Source of the DNA: Clostridium sp. Cult1
Lineage (GTDB): Bacteria > Bacillota > Clostridia > Tissierellales > Tepidimicrobiaceae
NCBI RefSeq assembly: GCF_021655095.1
Contig: NZ_PPXW01000001.1
Span: forward strand, 2,030,924 to 2,079,501
Direction: 5' to 3'
DNA length: 48,578 nt
In this document: one piece after another, positions 16,764 through 24,110 of the stretch
Numbering within the stretch: position 1 is the stretch's first letter
How the letters are laid out: the number at the start of each line of letters is the position of its first letter
The notes under the pieces: model-generated
Told to the model about the DNA's origin: nothing
Database searches by the model: none
Seen by the model: only the letters and a program-made list of their open reading frames with translations
Translations under genes and position numbers: made by a program

Positions 16764-18038
16764 ATGAATTATATTTTTATCGATTCAAAAGATAATGTTG
16801 AAATAACAGGTGTAGTTGAAGAAAATAGACTTGTAGAACTTTATATAGACGAAAAGGATTATAAAAAACAAGCAGGAAATATTTATAGAGGTCGGGTAGT
16901 CAATGTATTGCCAGGTATGGAAGCAGCCTTTGTGGATATAGGGGAAGGTAGAAATGCATATCTATATATAAAAAATGCTCTGCCTAAAGAGATGATTAAG
17001 AAAAATGGACAGATAAAGATTGATGGACAGATAAAGATTGAAGATATAATAAAGAATGGGGAAGAAGTAATAGTCCAGGTACTAAAAGAAGCTTCTCAAA
17101 ATAAAGGAGCTAAAGTAACAACTCATATTACTTTACCGGGAAGATTTGTAGTACTAACCCCATTCTCTGACAAAATCAATTTTTCTAGAAAAATTGATGA
17201 TATAGAAGAAATAGAAAGATTAAACCAAATCGGAAAAGATATGCAAAGGGACAGTATGGGATTAATCTTTAGGACAAAGTCATCTGGCGTAGCAAAAGAA
17301 ATATTAATTGATGAATATAATACTCTTATAAATATATTTAGAAAAATAGAAAGAGAGAGAAATTTTTTACCCTGTCCTAAATTAATATATAAAGAGATGG
17401 ATCTTTCTCATCAAATCATTAGAGATGTTTATAATGATAATATTCATAGGATAATCATAAATAACAAGGAAAAATATGAAAGTTTATTAAACCTTCAAGG
17501 AATCATCTTTCCTAAATTAGAAGAAAGAATACATTATGATAAAAGCTTCGATATATTGTCAAAGGAAAGTATTATGAATGATATTCAAACTGCATTAGAA
17601 AGAAAGGTAACCCTTAAAAGCGGTGGATATATAGTAATAGACGAGACAGAAGCCTTAACCGCCATAGACATTAACACAGGCAAGTTTACAGGTAGTAAAA
17701 ATCTTGAAGATACGGTGGTTAAGACCAATCTAGAAGCCGCCGAAGAAATATCAAAACAGATCAGGCTTAGAGATATAACTGGAATAATAATTATTGATTT
17801 TATAGATATGAAGCATAATAAGGACATAGATTTGGTTTTAAACAAATTGGAAGAATCTTTAAGTTTTGATAGAAATAAGGCTAATATAATTGGCATTACA
17901 AAATTAGGATTAGTAGAATTAACTAGAAAAAAGGTTAGAAATAGCTTGAGTTCAAGATTTGTTAAAAAATGTCCAGACTGTAATGGTAGAGGCAAAATTT
18001 TGGATAGAAGTATTGACAAATCCATATTTATCTGGTAA
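16764..18038 (+). CDS. rng: Ribonuclease E/G family protein
   Basis: An RNase G-type endoribonuclease (424 aa) acting in RNA processing and decay, without the long C-terminal scaffold of RNase E. An S1 domain is at about residues 35-125 (YRGRVVNVLPGMEAAFVDIG). The catalytic metal site is seen in IDETEALTAIDINTG (Asp293) and IIDFIDM (Asp345). The Zn-link CPDC (Cys403, Cys406) precedes a short tail. The S1 domain holds an exact in-frame 18-bp tandem duplication (17005-17040) giving GQIKID-GQIKIE at residues 82-93. The stop codon overlaps the -10 element of the rplU promoter. Confidence 0.93.
   Translation: MNYIFIDSKDNVEITGVVEENRLVELYIDEKDYKKQAGNIYRGRVVNVLPGMEAAFVDIGEGRNAYLYIKNALPKEMIKKNGQIKIDGQIKIEDIIKNGEEVIVQVLKEASQNKGAKVTTHITLPGRFVVLTPFSDKINFSRKIDDIEEIERLNQIGKDMQRDSMGLIFRTKSSGVAKEILIDEYNTLINIFRKIERERNFLPCPKLIYKEMDLSHQIIRDVYNDNIHRIIINNKEKYESLLNLQGIIFPKLEERIHYDKSFDILSKESIMNDIQTALERKVTLKSGGYIVIDETEALTAIDINTGKFTGSKNLEDTVVKTNLEAAEEISKQIRLRDITGIIIIDFIDMKHNKDIDLVLNKLEESLSFDRNKANIIGITKLGLVELTRKKVRNSLSSRFVKKCPDCNGRGKILDRSIDKSIFIW
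17005..17040 (+). repeat. Exact 18-bp tandem duplication in rng
   Basis: The 18-base unit ATGGACAGATAAAGATTG at 17005-17022 is repeated without change at 17023-17040. It adds six residues in frame to the S1 domain. Confidence 0.97.
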
Positions 18039-18041
18039 AAT
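18013..18041 (+). promoter_or_regulatory. Promoter of the rplU-prp-rpmA operon
   Basis: Consensus TTGACA at 18013-18018, a 17-base spacer and TAAAAT at 18036-18041. It lies within the last codons of rng; the -10 element includes the rng stop codon. Confidence 0.85.
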
Positions 18042-18048
18042 TTTTGTT

Positions 18049-18122
18049 TGTAGGTAGCCGCTCAATGTGGGTTTAAGCATAGTCACCTAACATTGGCGAG
18101 ACTGGTTAGAGGAGGTGCATTG
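18049..18122 (+). ncRNA. Ribosomal protein L21 leader
   Basis: A structured leader of about 75 bases between the rplU promoter and its ribosome binding site. It contains the G+C-rich blocks GTAGGTAGCCGCTCAATGTG, AGTCACCTAACATTGGCGAG and ACTGGTTAGAGGAGGTG. CAATGT (18063-18068) can pair with ACATTG (18090-18095), and TAGGT with ACCTA. Position and layout match the Firmicute L21 leader, an autoregulatory element for ribosomal protein synthesis. Exact boundaries are not determined. Confidence 0.72.
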
Positions 18123-18127
18123 TAGAG

Positions 18128-18439
18128 ATGTATGCTGTAGTAGAAACAGGTGGAAAACAATACAGAGTTCAAGAAGGGGACATTGTATTTGTTGAAAAAA
18201 TTGACACCGAAGAAGGAGAAAAAATAGATTTATCTAAAGTACTTCTTGTTTCAAAAGAAGACGATTTAATCGTTGGAAAGCCTTATGTTGAAGGAGCTAA
18301 AGTAGAAGCTACTGTATTAGAACAAGGAAAAGCTAAAAAGATCATCGTTTTCAAGTATAAGGCTAAAAAGAATTACAGAAAGAAACAAGGACATCGTCAA
18401 CCTTATACAAAATTAAAGATTGAAAAGATTGTTGGTTAA
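18128..18439 (+). CDS. rplU: Ribosomal protein bL21
   Basis: bL21 (103 aa, normal length), a 23S rRNA-binding protein of the large subunit. The family start [18 protein letters not shown] and the C-terminal [19 protein letters not shown] are diagnostic. The Shine-Dalgarno sequence AGAGGAGGTG lies about 9 bases before ATG. It is the first gene of a tight three-gene operon with its protease-partner prp and rpmA. Confidence 0.98.
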   Translation: MYAVVETGGKQYRVQEGDIVFVEKIDTEEGEKIDLSKVLLVSKEDDLIVGKPYVEGAKVEATVLEQGKAKKIIVFKYKAKKNYRKKQGHRQPYTKLKIEKIVG

Positions 18440-18441
18440 TT

Positions 18442-18786
18442 ATGATAAAGATTATTATATTTAAGGATAGGAAAGGTTATATTGAAGGATATAAAGTTTC
18501 TGGACACGCAGATTATGATATTAAAGGAAAAGATATAGTATGTGCAGCTGTATCCGTACTAGCTCAGACTACATTAATCTCTTTAGTTGAAGTATGCAAT
18601 GTCCCAGAAAAAAAAATAGATTATTCCATAGATGATAAAGGATTCTTAAATGTGACCCTTCCAAATACCCTAGATATAAGCACTAGAATGAAAACGGAAA
18701 TAGTTTTGAAGACTTTTGAAATAGGTATAAAATCAATATTAGAAAGTTACTCGGAGTATATAACTCTCAAATATAGGGAGGTGTAG
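18442..18786 (+). CDS. prp: Prp, ribosomal-processing cysteine protease
   Basis: Prp (YsxB, 114 aa) removes the N-terminal extension of bL27, an essential step in Firmicutes whose L27 carries it. The catalytic His22 (SGHADYD) and Cys34 (DIVCAAVSVLAQ) are present at the normal spacing. The substrate is encoded next, and its first residues show the recognition sequence. The start codon follows the rplU stop by 2 bases and has only a weak ribosome binding site, suggesting translational coupling. Confidence 0.95.
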   Translation: MIKIIIFKDRKGYIEGYKVSGHADYDIKGKDIVCAAVSVLAQTTLISLVEVCNVPEKKIDYSIDDKGFLNVTLPNTLDISTRMKTEIVLKTFEIGIKSILESYSEYITLKYREV

Positions 18787-18789
18787 AAG

Positions 18790-19080
18790 ATGATAAAGCT
18801 AAATTTACAATTATTTGCTTCTAAAAAAGGAGTAGGTAGCTCTAGAAATGGTAGAGATAGTGAAGCTAAACGTTTAGGCGTTAAACGAGGCGATGGTCAA
18901 TTTGTATTAGCTGGTAATATCCTTGTTAGACAAAGAGGCACAAAGATTCATGCCGGAAACAACGTAGGTAGAGGCGGAGACGATACTCTATTTGCTAAAG
19001 TAGATGGCGTTGTTAAGTACGAGAGAAAAGGTAGAGATAGAAAACAAGTTAGCGTATATCCTAATGAGGAATTAGCATAA
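18790..19080 (+). CDS. rpmA: Ribosomal protein bL27 with cleavable N-terminal extension
   Basis: bL27 (96 aa) reaches into the peptidyl transferase centre. It begins [18 protein letters not shown]; the first nine residues form the extension that Prp cuts between Phe9 and Ala10. The rest ([24 protein letters not shown]) is standard. The ribosome binding site GGGAGGTG precedes ATG and a terminator follows. Confidence 0.98.
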   Translation: MIKLNLQLFASKKGVGSSRNGRDSEAKRLGVKRGDGQFVLAGNILVRQRGTKIHAGNNVGRGGDDTLFAKVDGVVKYERKGRDRKQVSVYPNEELA

Positions 19081-19085
19081 ATTCT

Positions 19086-19117
19086 AAAGCTTGCCAATAT
19101 GGTAGGCTTTTTTTTCT
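19086..19117 (+). terminator. Terminator of the rplU-prp-rpmA operon
   Basis: A 10-bp stem (19086-19095 with 19101-19110, two G-T wobbles), 5-base loop and eight T. Confidence 0.9.
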
Positions 19118-19193
19118 GAGAAAATATTAGAATAATTTTAAAGGACTAGAATAAAATAATATTTAAATTAATAGCATTTAGAATTTTTAATTA

Positions 19194-19221
19194 TTGACAG
19201 CTAATTATAAGTTGGTATAAT
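19194..19221 (+). promoter_or_regulatory. Promoter of obgE
   Basis: Consensus TTGACA at 19194-19199, a 16-base spacer and TATAAT at 19216-19221 with an extended -10 TGG just before it. Confidence 0.88.
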
Positions 19222-19250
19222 TAAATTACAAAATGATAAAGGATGATAAT

Positions 19251-20525
19251 ATGTTTATTGACATAGCCAAGATTAATCTAAAAGCAGGTAAAGGTGGAGA
19301 TGGAGCTGTTGCCTTCAGAAGAGAGAAATATGAACCAGCAGGAGGTCCTTATGGCGGTGATGGTGGCGATGGTGGAAGTATAATTATACAAGGAGACGAA
19401 GGTATAAGAACATTAATGGATTTTCGATATAAACGCTCTTATAAAGCTGAGAACGGAGAAAATGGCAGAACTAAAAAGCAATTTGGTAAAAGAGGACAGG
19501 ATTTAGTACTTAGAGTTCCAGTAGGAACTTTAATAAAAGATGGAGATACAGAAAAGGTAATAGTAGATATTAAAGAACATAATCAAAAGTTTATAATAGC
19601 TAAAGGAGGCAAAGGGGGAAAAGGTAATGCAAAATTTGCAACCCCTACTAGACAAGCACCCAGGTTTGCTGAACCAGGAACAAAAGGAGAAGAGAAGACG
19701 ATTATCTTAGAATTGAAACTATTGGCTGATGTTGGCTTAATTGGATTTCCCAATGTGGGAAAATCCACAATACTATCTATTTTGTCAGAAGCAAAACCTA
19801 AAATTGCTAATTATCATTTTACAACTTTAAAACCTAATTTAGGAGTAGTTAGAGTTGATGATGAGCAAAGCTTCGTTATTGCCGATATTCCTGGATTGAT
19901 AGAGGGAGCCCATGAAGGGGCAGGCCTAGGTCATGATTTTTTAAGGCATGTGGAAAGGACAAAATTACTAGTTCATGTATTAGATAGTTCTGGTATAGAA
20001 GGGCGAAATCCAATAGAGGATTTTTACAAGATAAACGAAGAGTTAACTCGTTATAACCCAAAGCTTAAAGACAAAGATCAGATAATTGTGACCAACAAAA
20101 TAGATTTATCTGAATCAGAAAATTGGCTTAATAAAATAAAAGAGGAATTTGAACCCTTAGGGTATAAAGTCTTTCCGTTATCTGCTGCAACTAAGGAGGG
20201 AATTAATAGACTAAAATATGGTATATGGGAAGCATTAAAAGATATTGAAACTGAATATGAAACCTTTGATGAAAAGATAGACATAACAGTTACAGGACCG
20301 ACTGAAGACACTATTATTGTTAAGAAGGAAAATGGACAATATATTGTTGAAGGTTCCTTCATAGAGAGATTACTATATTCAACTAACTTTGATAACCATG
20401 ATTCTTTAAGATATTTTCAAAACACTATAAGAAAAAGGGGTGTTGTAGATAAACTAAAGGAATTAGGAATTGAAGAAAAGGATTCAGTATTTATTTGTGG
20501 ATATGAATTTGAATTTTTTGATTAA
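19251..20525 (+). CDS. obgE: ObgE/CgtA GTPase
   Basis: Obg (about 424 aa) is an essential ribosome-associated GTPase of 50S assembly, also linked to sporulation and stress in Firmicutes. The N-terminal glycine-rich Obg fold is clear (FIDIAKINLKAGKGGDGAVAF, PYGGDGGDGGSI). The G domain has GFPNVGKST, DIPGLIEG and NKID, and the C-terminal OCT domain ends IEEKDSVFICGYEFEFFD. An ATG at 19233 is in frame, but ATG 19251 gives the conserved start (MFIDIAKI) behind AAAGGAT. Confidence 0.96.
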   Translation: MFIDIAKINLKAGKGGDGAVAFRREKYEPAGGPYGGDGGDGGSIIIQGDEGIRTLMDFRYKRSYKAENGENGRTKKQFGKRGQDLVLRVPVGTLIKDGDTEKVIVDIKEHNQKFIIAKGGKGGKGNAKFATPTRQAPRFAEPGTKGEEKTIILELKLLADVGLIGFPNVGKSTILSILSEAKPKIANYHFTTLKPNLGVVRVDDEQSFVIADIPGLIEGAHEGAGLGHDFLRHVERTKLLVHVLDSSGIEGRNPIEDFYKINEELTRYNPKLKDKDQIIVTNKIDLSESENWLNKIKEEFEPLGYKVFPLSAATKEGINRLKYGIWEALKDIETEYETFDEKIDITVTGPTEDTIIVKKENGQYIVEGSFIERLLYSTNFDNHDSLRYFQNTIRKRGVVDKLKELGIEEKDSVFICGYEFEFFD

Positions 20526-20536
20526 ATGGAGGGCTT

Positions 20537-20728
20537 GTGTGTAAAATGGACTGTTATAATTGTGGTAATTGTAAAGAAAATCAACCAACATATTATTGCC
20601 TAGCAAAGAATGAAGTAGTAATCAATAGAAACTACAAACCATCAGAAAAATCAAGAACTGGATGGAAAAAAGGAAGCAAAAATTATGAATCTCACAGAAG
20701 ACAATCTAGAAAAGAAATAGAAGTTTAA
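20537..20728 (+). CDS. Small Cys-rich basic protein, unknown
   Basis: A protein of 60-63 aa with an N-terminal cysteine cluster (CYNCGNC and one more Cys at YYCLAKN), able to bind a metal, and a strongly basic C-terminal half (WKKGSKNYESHRRQSRKE). I do not recognise a named family. It lies 11 bases after obgE and 19 before yhbY, so it is probably co-transcribed with two ribosome-assembly genes; an RNA- or ribosome-related role would be inference only. The start is uncertain: GTG 20537 is only 4 bases from GGAGG, ATG 20546 is 13 bases away. Confidence 0.6.
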   Translation: MCKMDCYNCGNCKENQPTYYCLAKNEVVINRNYKPSEKSRTGWKKGSKNYESHRRQSRKEIEV

Positions 20729-20747
20729 AACTAAAGGAGTGTAGTAA

Positions 20748-21038
20748 TTGTTAACAGGAAAACAGAGAAGTTATTTAAAGGGTCTGGCCAACACTATGGA
20801 TCCAATATTTCAAGTAGGAAAAAATGGAATCACAGATAATTTTATTAAACAGGTAGATGAAGCCCTAGAAGCTAGGGAAATTATAAAAATAAAAGTATTG
20901 AACAACAGTTATTTAAATGCAACTAAAGTAGCCAATGATTTAGCTGAAAGTACCAATGCAGAATTTGTTCAAAGTATAGGAAATAAATTAGTTCTATACA
21001 GGGAATCTAAAGAAAACAAAAAAATTCAATTACCTTAG
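20748..21038 (+). CDS. yhbY: YhbY family RNA-binding protein (CRM domain)
   Basis: A 96-aa CRM-domain protein that binds pre-50S ribosomal particles. The family start LTGKQRSYLKGLANTMDPIFQVGKNGI is clear, as is the C-terminal IGNKLVLYRES. It starts with TTG at 20748 behind AAAGGAGTG. It ends before a terminator that separates it from nadD. Confidence 0.93.
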   Translation: MLTGKQRSYLKGLANTMDPIFQVGKNGITDNFIKQVDEALEAREIIKIKVLNNSYLNATKVANDLAESTNAEFVQSIGNKLVLYRESKENKKIQLP

Positions 21039-21052
21039 TAGATAAATAGTTT

Positions 21053-21090
21053 AAACTTCAGAACTAACCCTTCTGAAGTTTATCTTTATT
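21053..21090 (+). terminator. Terminator after yhbY
   Basis: A perfect 11-bp stem (AAACTTCAGAA at 21053-21063, TTCTGAAGTTT at 21071-21081) with a 7-base loop; the T-rich tail is interrupted (ATCTTTATTT). Confidence 0.8.
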
Positions 21091-21115
21091 TGCTAAAATA
21101 CAGGAGGAGAAAAAC

Positions 21116-21739
21116 TTGAAAAGAAAGAAGATTGGAATTATGGGAGGGACTTTTGATCCAGTTCATAATGGTCATTTAGTATTAGCAGAAAATGCTAGAA
21201 TTAAATTCAACTTAGATAAAATACTATTTATACCAACGGGGAAGCCCCCTCATAAGGATAACAATTATATCACATCGAATATTCATAGATATAATATGAC
21301 TTTACTTGCCATAAATTCGAATCCCTATTATTTTTTATCATCTATTGAAACACAAAGGGAAGGTATTACCTACACAATAGATACAATAAAATATTTAAAA
21401 ACTAAATCTAATAGTACAGATTTTTATTTTATATTAGGTTCAGACTCTTTATATCAGATACATAAGTGGAAAGACTATGAAGAACTATTAAGCTTATGTA
21501 ATTTTATAGTAGCTAAAAGGAAGGGATTAGACGATAGGAAATTAGAAAATAGAATTAAAGAATTAAGCCAATTGTATAATAGTAATATACATATATTGGA
21601 ATCACCTTTAATTGAAATATCATCTACTGAGATTAGAGAAAGAGTAAAAAATAGATTGTCCATCAAATACTTAGTTCCCAAAGCTGTAGAACTATATATA
21701 AATAAGAATAATCTTTATAAGGAGCAGGATTTAAAATGA
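21116..21739 (+). CDS. nadD: NadD nicotinate-nucleotide adenylyltransferase
   Basis: NadD (207 aa) makes deamido-NAD from nicotinate mononucleotide and ATP. It has the nucleotidyltransferase motif GGTFDPVHNGHL (HxGH form HNGH) and the C-terminal ISSTEIRERV. FIPTGKPPHKDN binds substrate. Start is TTG at 21116 with AGGAGGAG upstream. It overlaps yqeK by 4 bases (ATGA), as in many Firmicutes. Confidence 0.95.
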   Translation: MKRKKIGIMGGTFDPVHNGHLVLAENARIKFNLDKILFIPTGKPPHKDNNYITSNIHRYNMTLLAINSNPYYFLSSIETQREGITYTIDTIKYLKTKSNSTDFYFILGSDSLYQIHKWKDYEELLSLCNFIVAKRKGLDDRKLENRIKELSQLYNSNIHILESPLIEISSTEIRERVKNRLSIKYLVPKAVELYINKNNLYKEQDLK

Positions 21740-22308
21740 TAGAACAATGGATTTATGATAAATTGAAAAAGGATATAGGAATACAAAGATTTAACCATTC
21801 CATAGGAGTTATGAATACAAGTATAGAACTAGCTAAATGCTACAATTATTCAGTTGAGAAAGCTAAAGTAGCTGGACTTCTACATGATTGCGGTAAACTT
21901 CAGGGAGAAATAAATTTGTTGAAAATGGCCAATGATTTTGATATAATTCTAGATAATGTTATGAAAGTTAATAAAGAGCTCATTCATAGCCATCTAGGTG
22001 CAGAAATAGCAAAAAAAGTATATAATGTAGGGGATCAAGATATTTTAAATGCTATTCGTTTCCATACCACTGGCAGAGAAAACATGGGTCTATTAGAGAA
22101 AATTGTTTATATTGCCGATCTTATTGAACCAGGTAGAGATTTTCAAGGTGTAGAAGAAATAAGAAGATTAGCCTATGAAGATATTGACAAATCTCTATTA
22201 TTTGCAATGGATAACACATTGAAATTTGTTATTGAAAAAGGGAATCTAATACATTTAGATACTATTAAGGCAAGAAATCATTTAATAATTCTAAAGAATA
22301 TGGAGTGA
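21736..22308 (+). CDS. yqeK: YqeK, HD-domain Ap4A hydrolase
   Basis: YqeK (190 aa) is a symmetrical bis(5'-nucleosyl)-tetraphosphatase of the HD superfamily, splitting Ap4A to two ADP. The metal site is visible as RFNHSIGVMN (first His), GLLHDCGK (HD) and IHSHLGAEIA, then RFHTTGRENM. The start overlaps the nadD stop codon. The following LCP gene starts 6 bases later. Confidence 0.92.
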   Translation: MIEQWIYDKLKKDIGIQRFNHSIGVMNTSIELAKCYNYSVEKAKVAGLLHDCGKLQGEINLLKMANDFDIILDNVMKVNKELIHSHLGAEIAKKVYNVGDQDILNAIRFHTTGRENMGLLEKIVYIADLIEPGRDFQGVEEIRRLAYEDIDKSLLFAMDNTLKFVIEKGNLIHLDTIKARNHLIILKNME

Positions 22309-22314
22309 GGTCCA

Positions 22315-23274
22315 GTGAAAAAAACATTTTTTAAAACTTTTTTTGTTTCTTTTATCATATTTTCATTAGTATGGAGTGGATTTATATATAAAACCGTTAT
22401 TAAAGCTACTGGTGAAGAAGATGATGATAATGAATATAAGGAAACCTTTATAGATAGATTAGTAGATGGAAAAGATGATATTACCTTTTTATTATTAGGT
22501 GTAGATTCTAAAGATGTAAGTAAAAGTTCTGGTACTAGAACTGATACTATGATGTTATGCAAAGTCGACAAATCAACTGGAGATATATCTATTCTTTCAA
22601 TACCTAGGGATACAAAAGCAAGAATAAGAGGTAGAAAGTATGAAGAAAAAATCAATCATGCCCATGCCTATGGTGGTCCAGATTTATCGGTAAAAGCTGT
22701 CAAGGATTTATTAGGTGTTGATTTGGAATACTATGTTAAAGTTGACTATAATATAGTTAAAGAATTTGTTGACTTGATTGGTGGAGTGGAAATTGATGTT
22801 CCAATGGATATGAAATATAGTGACCCAGTTGCAGATCCACCTTTATATATAGATTTAAGAAAAGGGTATCAAACATTAGATGGAGATAAAGCATTACAGT
22901 TTTTAAGATTTAGAAAAGGATATGCAGATCAAGATTTAGGAAGAATTAGAGCTCAACAAGAATTTATTAAAGCTGCTGCTGAAAAAGCTTTAAGACCATC
23001 AAATATTGTAAATATTCCTCAAATGATAAAATCTTATTATGATAATGTGGATACAAATATACCATTAGATGTAATTATGAAGTTTGCAATGAAGGCCAAA
23101 ATCTTTAGTACAGAAACTATGCAAGCTTCTACATTGCCTGGGGATACTAAATATATTAGTGGGGTATCCTACTTTATCCCTGATGAAGAAGAGACGGGCA
23201 AACTAGTTAAATCTTTATTTACTGAATATAGGGCTGTTGAAAATACAGAAAATCAAGGAAGCGAATCAAATTAA
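22315..23274 (+). CDS. LytR-CpsA-Psr (LCP) family protein
   Basis: An LCP protein of 319 aa. This family moves undecaprenyl-linked anionic glycopolymers such as teichoic acid onto peptidoglycan outside the membrane. It has a short cytoplasmic start, one membrane helix (about residues 8-26), and the LCP domain from about residue 58 (FLLLGVDSKD, RTDTMMLCKVD, LSIPRDTKARIRG, INHAHAYGGPDLSVKAVKDLLG, LRFRKGYADQDLGRIRAQQEFI). The conserved Arg and Asp residues that bind pyrophosphate are in these segments. Start is GTG. It is usual in this place between yqeK and rsfS. Confidence 0.93.
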   Translation: MKKTFFKTFFVSFIIFSLVWSGFIYKTVIKATGEEDDDNEYKETFIDRLVDGKDDITFLLLGVDSKDVSKSSGTRTDTMMLCKVDKSTGDISILSIPRDTKARIRGRKYEEKINHAHAYGGPDLSVKAVKDLLGVDLEYYVKVDYNIVKEFVDLIGGVEIDVPMDMKYSDPVADPPLYIDLRKGYQTLDGDKALQFLRFRKGYADQDLGRIRAQQEFIKAAAEKALRPSNIVNIPQMIKSYYDNVDTNIPLDVIMKFAMKAKIFSTETMQASTLPGDTKYISGVSYFIPDEEETGKLVKSLFTEYRAVENTENQGSESN

Positions 23275-23293
23275 AAAATCAGGAGGTAATTTG

Positions 23294-23647
23294 GTGAAAG
23301 ATATTGATGAAAGAATATCTATTATAGTTAAAGCCTGTAATGATAAAAAAGGGTTTGATATAAAAGGATTAGATATTAGAAAACTAACTACTATTACCGA
23401 TTACTTTATATTGGTAAGCGGTAATTCTACTACTCAAGTATTATCTATTGCCGATGAAATAGAAGAAAAAATGATGAAAGCAGGATATGAGCTTTTAAGT
23501 AAGGAGGGTAAAGAGAGTAGTAGATGGGTTTTGTTGGATTTTGGGGATATAATAGTCCATATATTCCATAGGGAAGACAGAGAATTTTATGATTTAGAAA
23601 AGCTATGGGCTGATAGTGAAGAACTAACATTGGACTATATATTATAA
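23294..23647 (+). CDS. rsfS: RsfS ribosomal silencing factor
   Basis: RsfS (about 117 aa) binds uL14 and blocks joining of the ribosomal subunits in stationary phase or starvation. The family core is KLTTITDYFILVSGNSTTQVLSIADEIEE and SRWVLLDFGDIIVHIFHREDREFYDLEKLW. The frame is open into the LCP gene, but GTG 23294 lies 7 bases after AGGAGG and is the preferred start. Confidence 0.94.
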   Translation: MKDIDERISIIVKACNDKKGFDIKGLDIRKLTTITDYFILVSGNSTTQVLSIADEIEEKMMKAGYELLSKEGKESSRWVLLDFGDIIVHIFHREDREFYDLEKLWADSEELTLDYIL

Positions 23648-23702
23648 TATAAGCTTTAGATCCTAAGTATTATCTAATATTTGAATTTTAGGAGGTTAAA
23701 TG

Positions 23703-24083
23703 ATGAAAACAAAGCCAATATCAACAAATAAAGCACCAGGAGCTGTAGGACCTTACTCACAAGGTATGAATGCTAATAATCTAATATTCACCTCTGGTCA
23801 ACTACCTATAGTACCAGAGACAGGAGAATTGTTAAAAGGGAATATTAAAAAGGAAACTAGATTATGCTTGGATCATGTACTTGCAGTGGTAGAAGCTGGT
23901 GGAGCTAGATTGGAAGATATAGTAAAGATAAATATATACATAAAGGATATGGAAGATTTTCCACTAATCAATGAAGAATATGAAGATTTCTTTAAAGGTC
24001 ATAAACCAGCCAGATCCTGTGTACAAGTAGCTAAACTTCCGAAAGACGGAAATATAGAAATTGAAGCCATAGCAGTATTATAA
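23703..24083 (+). CDS. ridA: RidA family reactive enamine/imine deaminase
   Basis: RidA (126 aa) hydrolyses reactive 2-aminoacrylate-type enamines and imines from pyridoxal-phosphate enzymes. Seen are the start STNKAPGAVGPYSQGM, TSGQLPIVPETGEL, IVKINIYIKDMEDFPLINEEY and the substrate Arg in PARSCVQVAKLPKDGNIEIEA. ATG 23700 and ATG 23703 are adjacent; 23703 is better spaced (7 bases) from AGGAGG. It converges on the carboxypeptidase gene with a shared terminator between. Confidence 0.95.
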   Translation: MKTKPISTNKAPGAVGPYSQGMNANNLIFTSGQLPIVPETGELLKGNIKKETRLCLDHVLAVVEAGGARLEDIVKINIYIKDMEDFPLINEEYEDFFKGHKPARSCVQVAKLPKDGNIEIEAIAVL

Positions 24084-24085
24084 AT

Positions 24086-24110
24086 AAAAAAGCAGCATAG
24101 CTGCTTTTTT
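24086..24110. terminator. Bidirectional terminator between ridA and the carboxypeptidase gene
   Basis: A perfect 11-bp stem (AAAAAAGCAGC at 24086-24096, GCTGCTTTTTT at 24100-24110) with a 3-base loop. It has T-runs on both strands and serves the two converging genes; the minus-strand CDS ends at its edge. Confidence 0.93.
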
